Origin: Crocodylus rhombifer
Lineage: Eukaryota > Chordata > Crocodylia > Crocodylidae
Assembly: GCA_038503035.1 (NCBI GenBank)
Contig: JAVSML010024246.1
Location: 1,077,258-1,141,257 of the forward strand
Direction: 5' to 3'
DNA: 64,000 nucleotides
This document shows positions 34,931-47,600 of this stretch, one piece after another. Every line of letters starts with the position of its first letter. Position 1 is the stretch's first letter. The notes beneath the pieces are model-generated. The model worked only from the letters and a program-made list of their open reading frames with translations. It was not told the origin of the DNA and searched no databases. The translations under genes were made by a program, and so were the position numbers.

Positions 34931-37900
34931 CTCTGAAAAAAATAAATTTGCCTGGCATAAAATTCCTTTTTTGTGTGTGTGTTTAATAAAAAAGGAAATT
35001 TTCAGGTTTAAAGACTGATGTATGAGATTCTATTTCATGCTTTCCCTTCACACGGATCTTCAAACATTTATCATAAGACCTATTGCATCTAAAGTAATTA
35101 TGCAGAAATCCACTTGAAACATCCTATTTTATATCATGACGCTAGGAAGAGGGTTGCAAAATGTTTGTCTCTAGAGAACAAGACTTATGGCATTAGGAAA
35201 TGATGTCAACATAAAACAAACACTGTGAAAACTAAAAATTTTGGTAACATAGCTATAAAATGAGGAAGAGATCATTGTTGTACCTCTTGGTGTCAATGGG
35301 ACTTCTGGAATAAAAAGTGGTCCTAAGGATAAGACTGAGCCAAGCAAATCCAATGAAGTTTATGCACAGAGAACTGCAAGTGTCCATCACTTCCACTAAA
35401 CATTTAATCTTTAAAGATGCTGCTTGCTGTTCAATCTATAGCATATTATATTATATTCTACCCACTTGAGCCTTTAAACAGTAAAATCTTCAAGAGAGGA
35501 ATTCACCATGTTTTATCTCCTTCTGCTTTATTAATCTGAAGAGGCATTTTCCAAACTGTTGGTACTACTGGTTTACTGATTCCCAAAACCAAACCAAACT
35601 TGCTTTCCAGTGGGAGAACTTGCATTTGAACTTTGCTGTTCCATTAGGACAGGGTCTACCTAGTGTGGCTTTTCCCACTCATGCTACCCTTAGTTCAGCT
35701 GAACTGATATTAGCATTGCTTGGATTCCTAATGTAAACCAGGCAAGTGTGGATTCATGCCATGCTGGCTACAGCTATTATAAAGTTGTTTTGGTTGAGCT
35801 GGTGGTAAATAAGGGGCCAGCCCCCTGCAGTGATGTCAGCGGAGTGAAAACAGCGCCTCCCCTGCTACTGAAGCAGGGAAGGGGGTAAGGGAGGAATTGG
35901 TGGAGGACAGCTGTAATGTGATTCTATCCTGGTGCTAAACTAACAGGGATACTAAAGCACATACTAGCACTTTTCTGGTCTTTACAGGTAACTAATCTCC
36001 TCTCTGTGTTGGCCATGAGTAATTGCCACAACAGTTCTGGTATCCATGTGGGGCCATATTTCACGTCATGATGGGAGCAGATATTTTCTTACAGAATACA
36101 TATACCTTCAGCTAAGGAGGACAGGGGAACTGGATTTATCTAGATAGTTGTTTATTTTAATTTCTCCTTCTAATACAGTATTGTGTGTCGACCGCTTGAT
36201 TTGGGGCTGCAAGAAACAGCTGGAGTATGTTTTAAGGTGACTTGTTTCTACAAAGCTGCATTTACCTGGAAGAATTTGAGATACAGAGGGGAATATAAAT
36301 CACAGCTGTGCAGCTGCAATCTATCCTTTTATTGAAAGAAAGATCTAAAACAGACACCAAAAGGCAGTTGCCCACATTGATCATTTGGACCAGCCTCCCC
36401 TAAGACTTCCATGAGACAGTGTGAGGAGATGTAGTTTAATCTTTTATAGGTTGCAGGCAACTAGCTTGATTGTATCTAATCTAAGTTGAAGTGGCTCCCA
36501 ATAAAGGGAAAACAGAAATATTTTATCCATTATAGTAGTTCTCATAATTCATATTAAAAAGACTCCTATGTCCTTGAGTCTGGCTAAATACTGGGTGTTT
36601 TGTAATGTGTATTTTTATCTTTAACAAAGAGACTACTGGAACTGGAGAAACTACTTCAAAGCTCATCTAATCCTAGAATCAGACCAGAGGTGTCTCAACA
36701 ATCACAATAGGTGCTAAATGGTGCAGTGAAAGAGCTATCCATGTAAAAGTATTTCTAAGGAAAGTCTTTGCAAATTAATTTCAGTCAGTTGTTTAGGCCT
36801 TGAGGACATGTGTATGCGCACACACGCGTGTGCACACACACAGAGTAATGAGTGTTTTGAGTCAGAATCACATGAAGTTGGCAGAGTTCTGTAACACAAA
36901 CAGAAACTTAGAACTTCAAAGAAAAATCAAGCCTATTAAATAATGAGTCCTAAGAAGTGTGTCCCTCTAGTCTAAAGAGAGAATGAAGGGCTTGACCTTT
37001 CCGGACAACGTAACAGAAAATGCCAAGGCTGGGCATAATTCAAATGCTTAGGAACTCTATTTCAGTGCACAGAGCTCTGGCTTGTGGGGTGGTGGGATTT
37101 GTCCTGTGGGTAAGGTCTAGCTTGGGATGTGAGAGTACCCCCTTTTGAGAGTGGGGGTATTAGCACTTCCATGACCCACAGGCTTGCTGTGAGGATAAAC
37201 TTATTAAACATTATGATGTGTCCAAATCACATGATGGGAGCTATATAATTAGTTTAGCTAGGTAATCCTCTGTAACAGCATACAAACCTCTTGGAGTTGC
37301 AAAGTGGAGCTGGAGACCCTACAAAAACACACACAGCTCACTTTTCCAATGTTTGCCAGAATACGAGTCCAAGCCCATAGAAGCTGAACATAAATATCCT
37401 CTAGAAATATTTTGATATGCATGAGAATTATATGCAGTAGTTTAAAAAGTATGTGCAACCCTATGATCAATTTATAGTGCTAAAACAATGGGATCTGGCA
37501 TCTCCTAGACTACCACCATTCAAAAAAATGCTCCTAGCTAAAATATGAATTATTCTATGTTCTTAATCCTTCTGGCACTGTATCAGTGGGTGTATTATAA
37601 GAACCTAAACAGTCTACTCTTCAGGAGTAAGGTGCGGGGAATATCTGGCTGTTGCCCACTTAATGTCTGGGATAATGGGGGAGTTTGGTGGGTTTTGGTC
37701 TCTTGGTTACTGTTGTCTAAACTATCCTGACACATGAATCCAGAGCTGTGCTCGTGTCTCATGTAGATCTAGCTATGCTAAAGGGAATCCTGGAATGGAA
37801 TGGAGCTGGCTTGGGCCAGCCACAGCTACTCCATTAGTTGAAATCTAGCTCATGTACTTCTACAATGGGATACAGTCATGTCCACTGCCCTACAGCCATG

Positions 37901-38103
37901 CTAAATCCACATGGAGAGCTTCTGCTTAACCCTTTCTAGTGTGCTTTACCAACTGTGGGACCGGGATCTGAAGCATATGGGTTGAAAGAATTTGCAAAGA
38001 TGGATGAGGCACCTTGTTACTCCCACCAAAAGGTCTGTATTCCTCGTCTTTTACCACAGTACTTACATTTCTTATTTCCATGTGATGTTCCTTTCCTTTC
38101 ATT
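34931..38103. other. Intergenic; short CA/TG microsatellite at 36811-36841
   Basis: 3.2 kb with no gene. 36811-36841 is alternating purine-pyrimidine (TGTGTATGCGCACACACGCG...). GC-rich 35810-35900 stands out but has no recognised identity. Confidence 0.5.
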
Positions 38104-40085
38104 TCATAGATTTCATAGACATTAGGGCTGGAAGGGACCTCGGGAGATCGAGTCCAGCCCCCTGCCCAAAGGGCAGGAAGTCAGCTGGGGTCATAGGATC
38201 CTAGCAAGATAAGCATCCAATTTACTCTTGAAGGTGTTCAATGTAGGTGCTTGAACCACCTCCGCTGGTAGACTGTTCCAGACCTTGGGGGCTCGGACAG
38301 TAAAGAAATTCTTCCTTATGTCCAGCCTGAAACGGTCTTGCAGGAGTTTGTGACCGTTCGACCTCGTCATCCCTTGGGGCGCTCTGGTGAACAGATGTTC
38401 CCCCAGATCCTGGTGGTCACCCCGATAAACTTATAGGTGGCCATCAGATCACCCCTGAGCCTGTGCTTTTCCAGGCTAAAGAGTCCCATGGCTCTCAGCC
38501 TGTCATCGTAAGATCTGTTTTCCTGACCTCTGATCATGCACATGGCTCTCCTCTGGACTCTCTCAAGCTTCTCCACATCCTTTCTGAATCGTGGAGCCCA
38601 AAACTGGAAGCAGTACTCCAGCTGCGGCCTCACCAAGGCCGAGTACAAGGGGAGAATGATGTCCCGGGATTTGCTCGAGAAGCATCTGTGCCAGCATTTT
38701 GGTCGCTTTACTAGCCGCAGCATCGCATTGCAGGCTCATGTTCATCTTGTGGTCAATGATGACCCCCAAGTCTCTTTCTTCTGTAGTGCTAACCAACGTA
38801 GCACTGCCAAGCCTATAAGGGTGCTGCAGGTTTTTCCTCCCAAGGTGGAGAACTTTGCACTTATCGGAGTTAAACACCATGAGGTTCTCGTCTGCCCATT
38901 TGCTGAGCTTGTCCAGGGCAGCCTGGATCACCCACCTATCTTCTGGCATGGATGCTTTGCCCCAAAGTTTGGCGTCATCGGCGAACTTGGCCAGTCCACT
39001 CCTGACTCCAATGTCCACATCGTTAATGAAGATGTTGAACAGTATGGGTCCCAGGACAGAGCCTTGAGGGACCCCACTGGTCACAGGGCACCATGATGAG
39101 TGACTGCCATCAATCACAACCCTCTGGGTCCAACTACGAAGCCAATTTCCCAGCCAGCAGATCGTGGTGGAGCCAAGGCCACAACTGGGCAGTTTGGCCA
39201 AGAGGTGATCATGGGATACCAGATCAAAAGCTTTTTTGAAGTCAAGATATATGACATCAATTTCTTCTCCCTTGTCCAGGTGATAGGTCACCTGGTCATA
39301 GAAGAAAATGAGATTGGTCAAACAAGACCTACCCGCAACAAACCCGTGCTGGCTGTCCCTTAGAATGTTAGCATGGGCCAGTCCCTCAAGGATGGCCTCC
39401 TTAATAAACTTTTCTAAGATCTTCTAAGATCTTCCCCAGGATAGAAGTCAGGCTAATGGGCCTGTAGTTAGCCAGATCCACTCTCCTCCCTTTCTTGAAG
39501 ATCGGCACCACATTGGCCTTCTTCCAGTCTTCGGGCACTACACCAGAGCGCCAGGAGTTTTCAAAGATCCATGCCAGGGGCTGGGCTATGACGCTCACCA
39601 GCTCCTTGAGTACCCTGGGGTACAGATTGTCAGGGCCAGCTGACTTGAAGGTATCCAGCTTCTCAAGGTGTTTCTTCACGAGGTCAGCATTGATGGAGGG
39701 TAGGGGATCCCCCTCACCCAGATTTCCCTGTCCCATAGCAGGCATGGGCATCCCGTGTGACTGATGAAAGACTGACACAAAGTACCTATTTAATAGGTTG
39801 GTCGTCAGTTGCCAGTTGCCCCATCTGGTTTAGCAGGGGTCCAACATTGCCCTTGCTTTTCCTCCGGCTCCCCACATATCTGAAAAAGGACTTTTTGTTG
39901 TCCTTGATGCCTGAAGCTAGTTGGAGTTCAGTTGCAGCCTTGGCTTTCCTGGTTTGGTCCCTGCAGGACCGGACCAGCGCGGAGTAATCCTCCGTGGAGG
40001 TGAATCCCGTCCTCCATCCTTTGTAGGCTTTCCTTTTTAGCCACAGTAGGTCGGCTAGGTCTCTGGAGAGCCAGGGGGGCTTCTG
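38104..40085 (-). mobile_element. CR1 LINE, longest copy (most of RT to 3' end)
   Basis: Minus strand. The upstream end (about 40085-39780) encodes the Arg-Lys-Ala-Lys-Ala and Lys-Ser-Phe-Phe-Arg-Tyr-Val pre-RT blocks. 39778-39401 carries Ser-Ala-Gly-Pro-Asp-Asn-Leu-Tyr-Pro-Arg, then Trp-Lys-Lys-Ala-Asn-Val-Val-Pro-Ile-Phe-Lys-Lys-Gly and Asn-Tyr-Arg-Pro-Ile-Ser-Leu-Thr-Ser (RT motifs 0-2). A tandem duplication of about 10 bases at 39413-39432 (AAGATCTTCT twice) breaks the frame. 39321-38563 then carries Leu-Asp-Phe-Lys-Lys-Ala-Phe-Asp, Gly-Val-Pro-Gln-Gly-Ser-Val-Leu-Gly-Pro, the catalytic Phe-Ala-Asp-Asp-Ala-Lys-Leu-Trp, and the Lys-Cys-Lys-Val-Leu-His-Leu-Gly block. A further frame (38723-38367) holds the C-terminus. 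The tail ends at CATAGATTTCATAGAC. No endonuclease domain remains, so it is 5'-truncated and frameshifted, but well preserved and probably fairly young. Confidence 0.95.
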
Positions 40086-42894
40086 TGCCTTCTTGCTTCA
40101 TCATAGCATTGGTTCCCAAGCTAATCATTTCCTTGACACTCCTCCTACTTCGTTGTGAAAAAAGAAGAGAGAGAGTGTCATGAAGATATTTCTGAAACCT
40201 GAATCTTTGCAAGTCATCCTCCTGTTTCAGGGGACAACATTCTTAACCCCAGAAGAGATGGCCAACTGTGTTCAATAAAACAAGCTTTCTTCTGCATTTG
40301 AACTTTGTGCCACTTAATTTCAACAGCAGCAACTGTGTGTTGGCTTTGTTAAGCAAGCTTGAAAATAATTAGTGTTACTTTAACTACAGTGGTTACTCAC
40401 TGCTATTCAGATCTTCCACCAGGTATGACCCAAAGAATAATTAACTGCCATTCATTTTTTAAAAAAGGTATGGACGGCCACAAAAGTAAACACCATTTTT
40501 AGTCTTTAGTGTGGCCCATGCATTGGTTCGCTACCAATTTCCTGACCAGTCTTACAACTCCAGATCTCTAAAGCAGTCACACCATGGCATGACAACACCA
40601 TACAGTCAAAATGAGCTGTAAGCTTTGGCCCATATTGAAATAACTGTAGGAGAAATCCTTATCGGTATTATAGAACATGGCTTACAGCCCTATAGAGCTT
40701 GCATGGGTGGGGTGGTGCAGGCAGGGGTTGTGCTGTATCTAATATCAATTTGGAACATCCCAGGGATGACAGGACTAAAATGGTTGTGCTCCTCAACTTG
40801 AACTTTGGAAAATGCAGCTAACTACTAGAGATGAGAACTGGAGATGCCTTCTAGTTACTGTGGCTAGCGCCTAAAACATGAGCTTCCAAGTTCTAAACCT
40901 GAAGAGACATGCAGGTTTCTGCCTCCCACTTGGAAAATCACTAATGGGGATTTGAGATGAGAAAGAGAAAGAGTGGTTGGTAATGGAAAATCCCTACAAC
41001 TAGATATTTGGTGTGTGGAGAAAGCAAGGGTATAGGTGTTAGGGGAACCTGTCACCAGGGGGAAATAAAAAGCAAACTAGACAAGCAGCAAGTGAGATGT
41101 GGTCACTCACAAGAGGCCTAACTAGAGGCTTAGAGCTGATGTCTGAGTAAGAATGAAGCTCTGTGAAATAGTGGCTGAGCAGGCATGAAGGCAAGGAAGG
41201 AGCCTCGACTCCAGCGAGGAGTGAAAGAAGTGATGGGAATGATTTTGCAGCCTTTATCTAGCTTAAAATGACATCTCAAGTCCATGGAAAATAAGTTGCT
41301 CCCTTTGGTCTCTAAACACAAAGGCACAATTTTGTAATCTTCTCTCATTGTTTCTGGCATTTTGTATTCCTGGCACAAAATGTACAAAATGCCCTGTCAA
41401 AGTCTAGCAATGCCATGACAATTTCCAACCCAAACATCAGAGCCTTTCTGTCTAGCTTATTTTTCTCCCCATATCTTACTGTTCCACCTGTGGATAGTGG
41501 AGGTGCTCAAGTAGAAGTTCAGTCCATATAAAGGAAAATGATCTAGGGGAAATTTGAAATAGACCTAATGTATAATGCTGCAAGGCCCATCTATTTATTA
41601 AAGCCTTTGGAAGGATGAGTTTAATATGAACTGGATTAATCTATTGAGCAGGTGAGAAGCTACAGTGGGACATGTGTTTCAAAGCTGCAAGTATTAAATG
41701 ACCATGTTCCAAACGATTAGTTCTTGTTCTGCCTGTTTTGCTCTAGTCTAGCAGCATAAAACTATGGTAAAGCTACTGGATACACCCTACTGCCAAACTT
41801 TCAAAGGGAATCCTGGAATGGCATGGAACTGCCATACACTACACAGCTGACAGGAGAGAAAAGTGTGCAGTCTTTCTTTGTCTGTCTTAAGCAATAGCTG
41901 ATGAAATGATCCTCTGGGAGCTAAATGTAGCATAGCAATCAGGACTATTCCAAATGATGCCATGACTGGCTTGATTCCAGCCGAGTGCATGGTGAGGAGC
42001 AGTATGGTAAATCTATCATAGTTTGCTCCATCAGAGATGGGTTACTGTCAGTGAATTTTCAAACCTTCCCATAAATCATTGCAGATGTTTTTGGTTGCTT
42101 GGGTTTTCTTTAACTGAAGGACACCTTAATAAACCCCCACCGGTCTGACATTTTGTGCTTTTGTTAGTCAAAGAAAAAATGTTTACGAGTCTGCATGCCA
42201 TTTGCACCGGCTAACAAAATACATATTAGCAAGGCATTTTGACAAAGAAGAAAAAAATATCTCACATTGATGTGAGTCATTTTGGCCTTAAATGCACTTC
42301 AAGTAGAAGAAATCTCAGCAAAATCTTTATAAAATGCTGACATAATATATCCCTTTTTAAATGATAGACCTAGAAAGTTATATATGATTTGTACTGTATT
42401 AAAAAGCTGATGAAAGTAGATGCCAATTGTTAAGGTTCCAGTTTGTTAAAGCCATTCATTCCCTTCCCAACTTCTAAATAATAATGAAAATAACATACAT
42501 TTTTTCTGTGTGTTATTTATATATTTAACATGCCCAGCAGGCTATCTGGCAAACAACCTAGAGCTAGCTAAGCAACAAGGCAAAGCTTAATGCCATCTGC
42601 TGGTGGAGGCTTGTTAAACATTAGTGGTAGTAATCTGTATGCAAATATAGAAATACTAGTATGCCAGGAGGTACTGTCCTCGTATTGCACTGAAAAACTG
42701 ATCAATATATCTCAATGAGACTTAAAAACTTCTCACTCAATGAAATGAGAGAGAGCGAGCGAGCTAGCAGAATCGGTATGTGCAGTCCCCCAAGTAATTT
42801 CTCTAGTATATAAACATTGAAGAAACCTTGGTAAAATAGACATTTTCTTCTACTACCACCATACATTTGTAAAGAGGCAAAATTTGTTCCTCTA
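40086..42894. other. Intergenic, nothing recognised
   Basis: 2.8 kb without gene. GAGAGAGCGAGCGAGC occurs near 42749-42764. Confidence 0.5.
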
Positions 42895-43010
42895 AGCCAG
42901 TTGTGCTAAAACCTGTGGCCTGAGGGCCAAATCTGACCTGCAGAGCTGTGTCATCTGGTCTACTTGGATCTCCTTGGGCCTGGAAATTTGGCAGCAGGGG
43001 AGAGGTGGCA
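42895..43010 (+). repeat. Possible diverged hAT-type MITE end
   Basis: CCAGTTGTGCTAAAACCTGTGGCCTGAGGGCCAAATCTGACC matches the general plan of hAT MITE ends (CAGNNGTGSSCAAACTGTGGCCCNNGGGCC). It resembles the start of 21303. The other end was not found. Confidence 0.35.
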
Positions 43011-44289
43011 GCATTAAATACCATGGCAGAGCCCAAATTTCCAGATGCAGGGGCAGCCCAACAGGCTGGATACTATAACTCCATATGCCAGACTGCAGGG
43101 TTGCTCTGCAGCTGGATCCAGCGTGCAGGACTATGCTGCCGTATCTGATCATACCTACGGACCAACCCTGTGTGTCGACCCCATCGTTGGGATCCAGTCT
43201 GTGGACCAGCCCCCTGCCACACATCAGGCTGACTGGTAGATAGACTAAGCACCAATGACCTACTCTAAATTATATTCAGATGCATAGCTCCTCACTTAGA
43301 AGTTCATCTGATGTTAGATCCTTGTACTGGGAGACTGATGATAACTTTTATTTACTAAAAATATAGTGGATTATCAGACAAAAATCTGAGTCAGGACCCC
43401 AATAAAAATGTGATTTCAGAAAGCAGCTGGGGCTTAATCCTACCTCTGCAGAAGCTGATGGCAAGAGCTTGCATTGACTTTCAAGAAGAAGAGGATCCAG
43501 GTATGCCTACAAGATCGTGTTATGGTGCAGTGATGCTTACAGGGAAGCAAATAGGATGGACCTCTTTGGATGTAACCAAAACCACAGAACACAGAAAAAT
43601 TGCTGCTGCCATATCTGGACATCAGTGATAGGACTGCAGCCACACAAGGTCTTATTTCATAGCATGTCCTGGGTGTGCTTTGTGAAAGACATGAAGACCT
43701 AGTTCTTGCCCCAGAAAGTCTGCCAGCTGTATTATTAGCATGAATACCATGTGAAGTGGCCATGCCACTTTGGAGTGGCTTGAATGGACCACAGCAACCT
43801 GTCCTACAGTTTATTTCTATTGGTATGGTTTAGTGGAAATAAGGAGGGGGTGGGGTGGGGAAGGGAAGACATAAAGAAACTAGCTTTTCTCTTTCTCTCA
43901 GGCCAGCAGGTTCCCAGGAACCCTTTCATCACTAGGGAGGCTCCAGCGCCCCGCAGAGCCCTCTGTGAGGCAGGCAGGCTCTCGCACTTCCTGATGTGGC
44001 TTTATATCTGTCGACTTTTCAAAAAAAACAAACCAAACCCCTGGAAGCACGATCAGATCAGTAACATCCAGGGAGCTTGCGCTGGAGAGAGGAGGCCAGC
44101 CCTGCCCCACCCCCAACTCCCCTTCAACAGCCGAGAAACAGCTACACTTGCCACTGAATGACAGCGGGGAAACAAAGACCCCCTAGCCCTGCCCCACAGG
44201 CTGCCTGGTGCCCGTCACACAGGGGCACGGGCATGGGGTATGGGATTGACGGAAGGGCAGAGGTTTTGCGATGTATTAGCTGGAGCCAC
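43011..44289. other. EDN1 upstream flank, nothing recognised
   Basis: No gene. Open frames at 43784-44161 and 43410-43628 have no domain. The distal EDN1 regulatory region may lie here, but no site can be called with confidence. Confidence 0.45.
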
Positions 44290-44574
44290 AAAAGCACCGC
44301 CGCCCGTGAGTTTGTGTGGCTACAGCCACGTGCGTGTGCCTCTCTGAGAGGCAGGCGTACCTACCTAGCTCCGGCTGGAGGACGCGAAGCTCCCCCCTGC
44401 GGCGGCGGGGGCACCACCGGCGGGGTGTGGCGAGGAGGGCGCGCGCGTGCCGCGGCGGCAGCCCGCCCAGGTGCGAGGCGGGCGGCGCCCCCCGGTGGCC
44501 GCGGCGCTGCTCCGTCCCGGGGATTCCCCGGCGAGACGCCCCCTCCTCCCCCCGGTGCGGCCGGCGCCCGGCGG

Positions 44575-44581
44575 TGAGTCA
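44575..44581 (+). promoter_or_regulatory. EDN1: AP-1 consensus site upstream of EDN1
   Basis: Perfect TGAGTCA fourteen bases upstream of the TATA box. AP-1 is an established activator of mammalian EDN1, where its site lies further upstream (about -108). Equivalence is inferred. Confidence 0.6.
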
Positions 44582-44595
44582 GGCGCGGGGCCGGC

Positions 44596-44602
44596 TATAA
44601 AG
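44596..44602 (+). promoter_or_regulatory. EDN1: EDN1 TATA box
   Basis: TATAAAG in a GC-rich context (GGCTATAAAGCGG), 89 bases before the start codon. It predicts transcription starting near 44625-44632 and a leader of about 55-60 nt. Confidence 0.8.
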
Positions 44603-44684
44603 CGGCGGCGGCCGGCGCTTCCCCGCCACACGCCTCATGCCTCACGCCTGCACAGCCCGCTCCTCCTGCCTGCGCCGCGGGACC

Positions 44685-47600
44685 ATGGGCTGCGCTCGCC
44701 TGCTCCTGCTCCTGCCGCTGCTGCTGCTCGGCTCAGGTAGGCAGGCAGGCGCGGGGCTTCATCGCTGCACCGGCCCCGCACCGGGGAAGCCTGGCTGGGC
44801 GCAGGGCTCTCCCCCTTTTTTCCCCTGCAATTTCTTCTTCGCTTGGGATCGAGAGGCAAGACCCCGCAGCGAGCGATGGGCGCGGGCAGGGATGGAGGAG
44901 TAGGTCCCTGGGGGGTGCCGTGCCCGTGCAGGACGGGGTGGGGGACGCTTGGCAGCCTGGGGACTTGTCCCTCTGCTTTGTGCGGGGATGCTGCCTATGG
45001 CACAGGGATGCCGTCACCCTTTCGTTCGTCCATGCCAGCAGTAGTGATGCCCAGGCGATGTCCAGCGCTAGGCTGAGGGACAAAACGCAGCCCCGGCACC
45101 AGGGATATAGTCTACGCCGGCAGCGGTGATGCCCAGGGCACGTGCATTAGCAATGCCCTGCGCTAGCCTGGGGGATGAAATGCAGTCCGGGCACTGGGGA
45201 CGTAGTCCGTGCCAGTGGTGGTGATGCCCAGGTCGTGTGCCTTGGCAATACCCAGTGCTAGCCTGAGAAACAAAATGCAGCCTGGGCACTGCAGATGTTG
45301 ATTTGGGGCTTGGGAGTGGCTCTGCAGTGTCATGATTTGGGTCTGTTTGTGCCATGGTGTCTAGCTAGGAGGTAGGCAGGCAAGGTTCTTTGGGTAGATG
45401 TGATCTCTTTTATTAGACCAACTAAATAGTTGGAAAATATTGTTCATTGCAAGCTTTTGGGTACAAACACCCTTCTGCAGGCAGAGGGAGGGTTTGCAGT
45501 TGTTTTGTGCTTTCCTGGATGGGATAGGAGCCAGCATCTATCCCACTCCCTGCCACTGGCTTTCTGAGTAGATCCCACAGGAGAGGCCCCTGGGTGTGTG
45601 TAACTCGGTCCCGAGGATCACGCCCCTGCTAACCCTCTGCTCTGCCCCTCTCTCCCTTGCAGCTGTTGGTGTTCAGCTGGGAGCTGATAATGGGCCCTCT
45701 AGTGCCCCCTTGCCACTGCGCAGAGCCAAGCGCTGCTCCTGCTCCTCTTTAATGGATGAGGAGTGCGTCTACTTCTGCCACCTTGACATCATCTGGATCA
45801 ACACACCACAGTAAGTGAGGGAGCCAAGGCGGCACTCCCTAACCTCTCTTTCACCCCGAGCCTAATTACCCTGGTGGGAAGCCAGTTACCATAGTTACCT
45901 TTTACCCATCCCACTGGAAGGGGGCATGGGCAGTGTCTCGCGGGGACAGTGCTGCCATCGGCTAATGCTTCAGCACAATGAGTGAGAGGACACTGCTCCC
46001 TGGGATACAGCTGAACAGCTAACTATACCATGCAGTTAAAAGGCTCTTCAGTCCAGAAGAAAAGCCATGCAATAAACCCTAGGCTGCTTCACCCTATGCT
46101 CTACACTCTCTGCTGGGGGGGGGAAAGAGGATGTAAAAAGCCATGCAGTACTTCAGAGGAAGACTGAGGGGGGTGGTTAAAGAGGGGTAAGAGACTCACG
46201 ATGGGGACAGCATGTATTTACACAGATTTCCCTGTCCTTTGGGAGTATACAGCCCAATCTGGCTTATGTTTCCATCAGTCCTTTCACTAGGGAAGACTCT
46301 GTGGAGAAAGCATGTGAGATTTTACTACAGAGATGAAGCAAGTCGCTTTTAAGAGTAGGCACAGCAGATCTAAAGCTTCCACTGTTCCTAAAGTATAACC
46401 AAGGATGTGCTGTGTTTTGGTTCAGAGTGTCAGTGCTATAAAATGCTTTTCACTGAGAAGCACAGGACACAGCGTAGTGGCTTGATTCAGCTAATCTTTA
46501 CTTACTACGAGTAGTGATTTTTTCCTCTGTGAATCACCCCAGTAGAGGGAATACTATCCCAAAAGGATTATAATTATGCTTGGGGATAACCTCATGAGTT
46601 CTTAGTAGCAACTATTATGCATTAACACATTTTGTAGATTAGCGAGGATGTGTGCAATGCATAAAATATTTCATTTTTACACTTTACTCACCAAGCGGCA
46701 ATATGGGGTCATATCCTCAGCAGGTATAATGAACATTGCCCAATGACACCAGTGAAAGAGCTATTCCATTTCTTTTATTGATTCTTTTTGTGTTTGCAGT
46801 TTACCAAAGTTCACATAGGTGAGGTTTTATTGCACTCAGTTGCACACTCAAAGTTTTAATATCTTTCTAGAATTATGACCAAAAAGCAATTAATCATGCA
46901 AGTAGACACTTTAATCAGCATTACTGTAGGATTGTCAAAAACATTTACATGGAAGTTATAACCAATTATAACCAGCCAAGATTAGACAGAACATCCTTTG
47001 TTTTTTGAGGCCACAAATTTAAATTCTTTGATTCTTTGATCATAGGAAAACTGTGCCATATGGACTTGGAGGTCCTTCTCGAGCCCGGCGATCTCTGAAA
47101 GACACAGTCTCTGGAAAGCTTGCAGAATCAAACAACAGATGCCGATGTGCCAACCAAAAAGACAAGAAATGTCTGAACTTCTGCCAGACAGGAAAAGAAC
47201 TCTGGTATGTTATTGTATATGTTATTTTAATTGGCTGTGAACTGCAGTAATAATAAAGGGGGCATTCACTCAGGTGAATAGTGCCTCTGAAATCTAATCC
47301 CATGACTTCTCATCATTGCTGATAAGGACAGTGCAGTTTAACCCAGCAGTGTCATCTGATTTCGCCATTTATATAAATGCATGCGACACAGCACCAGGCA
47401 TGTTAGCTTACATGCAGAGCAGGTTCACTTTAATCAAGTCTGTTCCAACACAGTGGGAGCAGACAAAATGCATGTGTATAAATGCTGTTTGTTTTTAACA
47501 GCTGGGTTTTTTTGTTTTTTTTTCTTTGCTGTAAACAGGGCTCAGTCCACAATACAGAAGGGTTGGGATCATCTCAACAAAGGTGAAAGTTGCAAAGGAC

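Larger units (their letters stand above)
44290..44930 (+). promoter_or_regulatory. EDN1: EDN1 CpG island and core promoter
   Basis: An abrupt switch from AT-rich DNA to CpG-dense sequence, densest at 44380-44640, spans the first exon and the start of intron 1. It holds the TATA box (44596) and AP-1 consensus (44575). A CACGTG at 44327-44332 is an E-box and could also fit a hypoxia-type core on either strand. The mammalian EDN1 promoter is known for TATA, AP-1, GATA and hypoxia-response sites; I see no clear GATA motif in the island. Open frames of 75-140 codons here on both strands are GC-rich artefacts. Confidence 0.85.

Noticed and set aside
38563..39321. 252-codon frame as a possible host gene
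   Set aside because: It is the reverse transcriptase of a CR1 LINE, with the catalytic Ala-Asp-Asp box and the CR1 3' tail downstream.
44158..44740. Overlapping open frames on both strands upstream of EDN1
   Set aside because: They come from the CpG island, where stop codons are rare. Arg/Ala/Pro-rich products without motifs; the real coding start is 44685.
45734..45796. Resemblance of the peptide to snake sarafotoxins
   Set aside because: Sarafotoxins share the endothelin fold, but this gene has a standard single-peptide EDN1 precursor with its endothelin-like domain, a vascular-type promoter and five-exon structure. It is the hormone gene.
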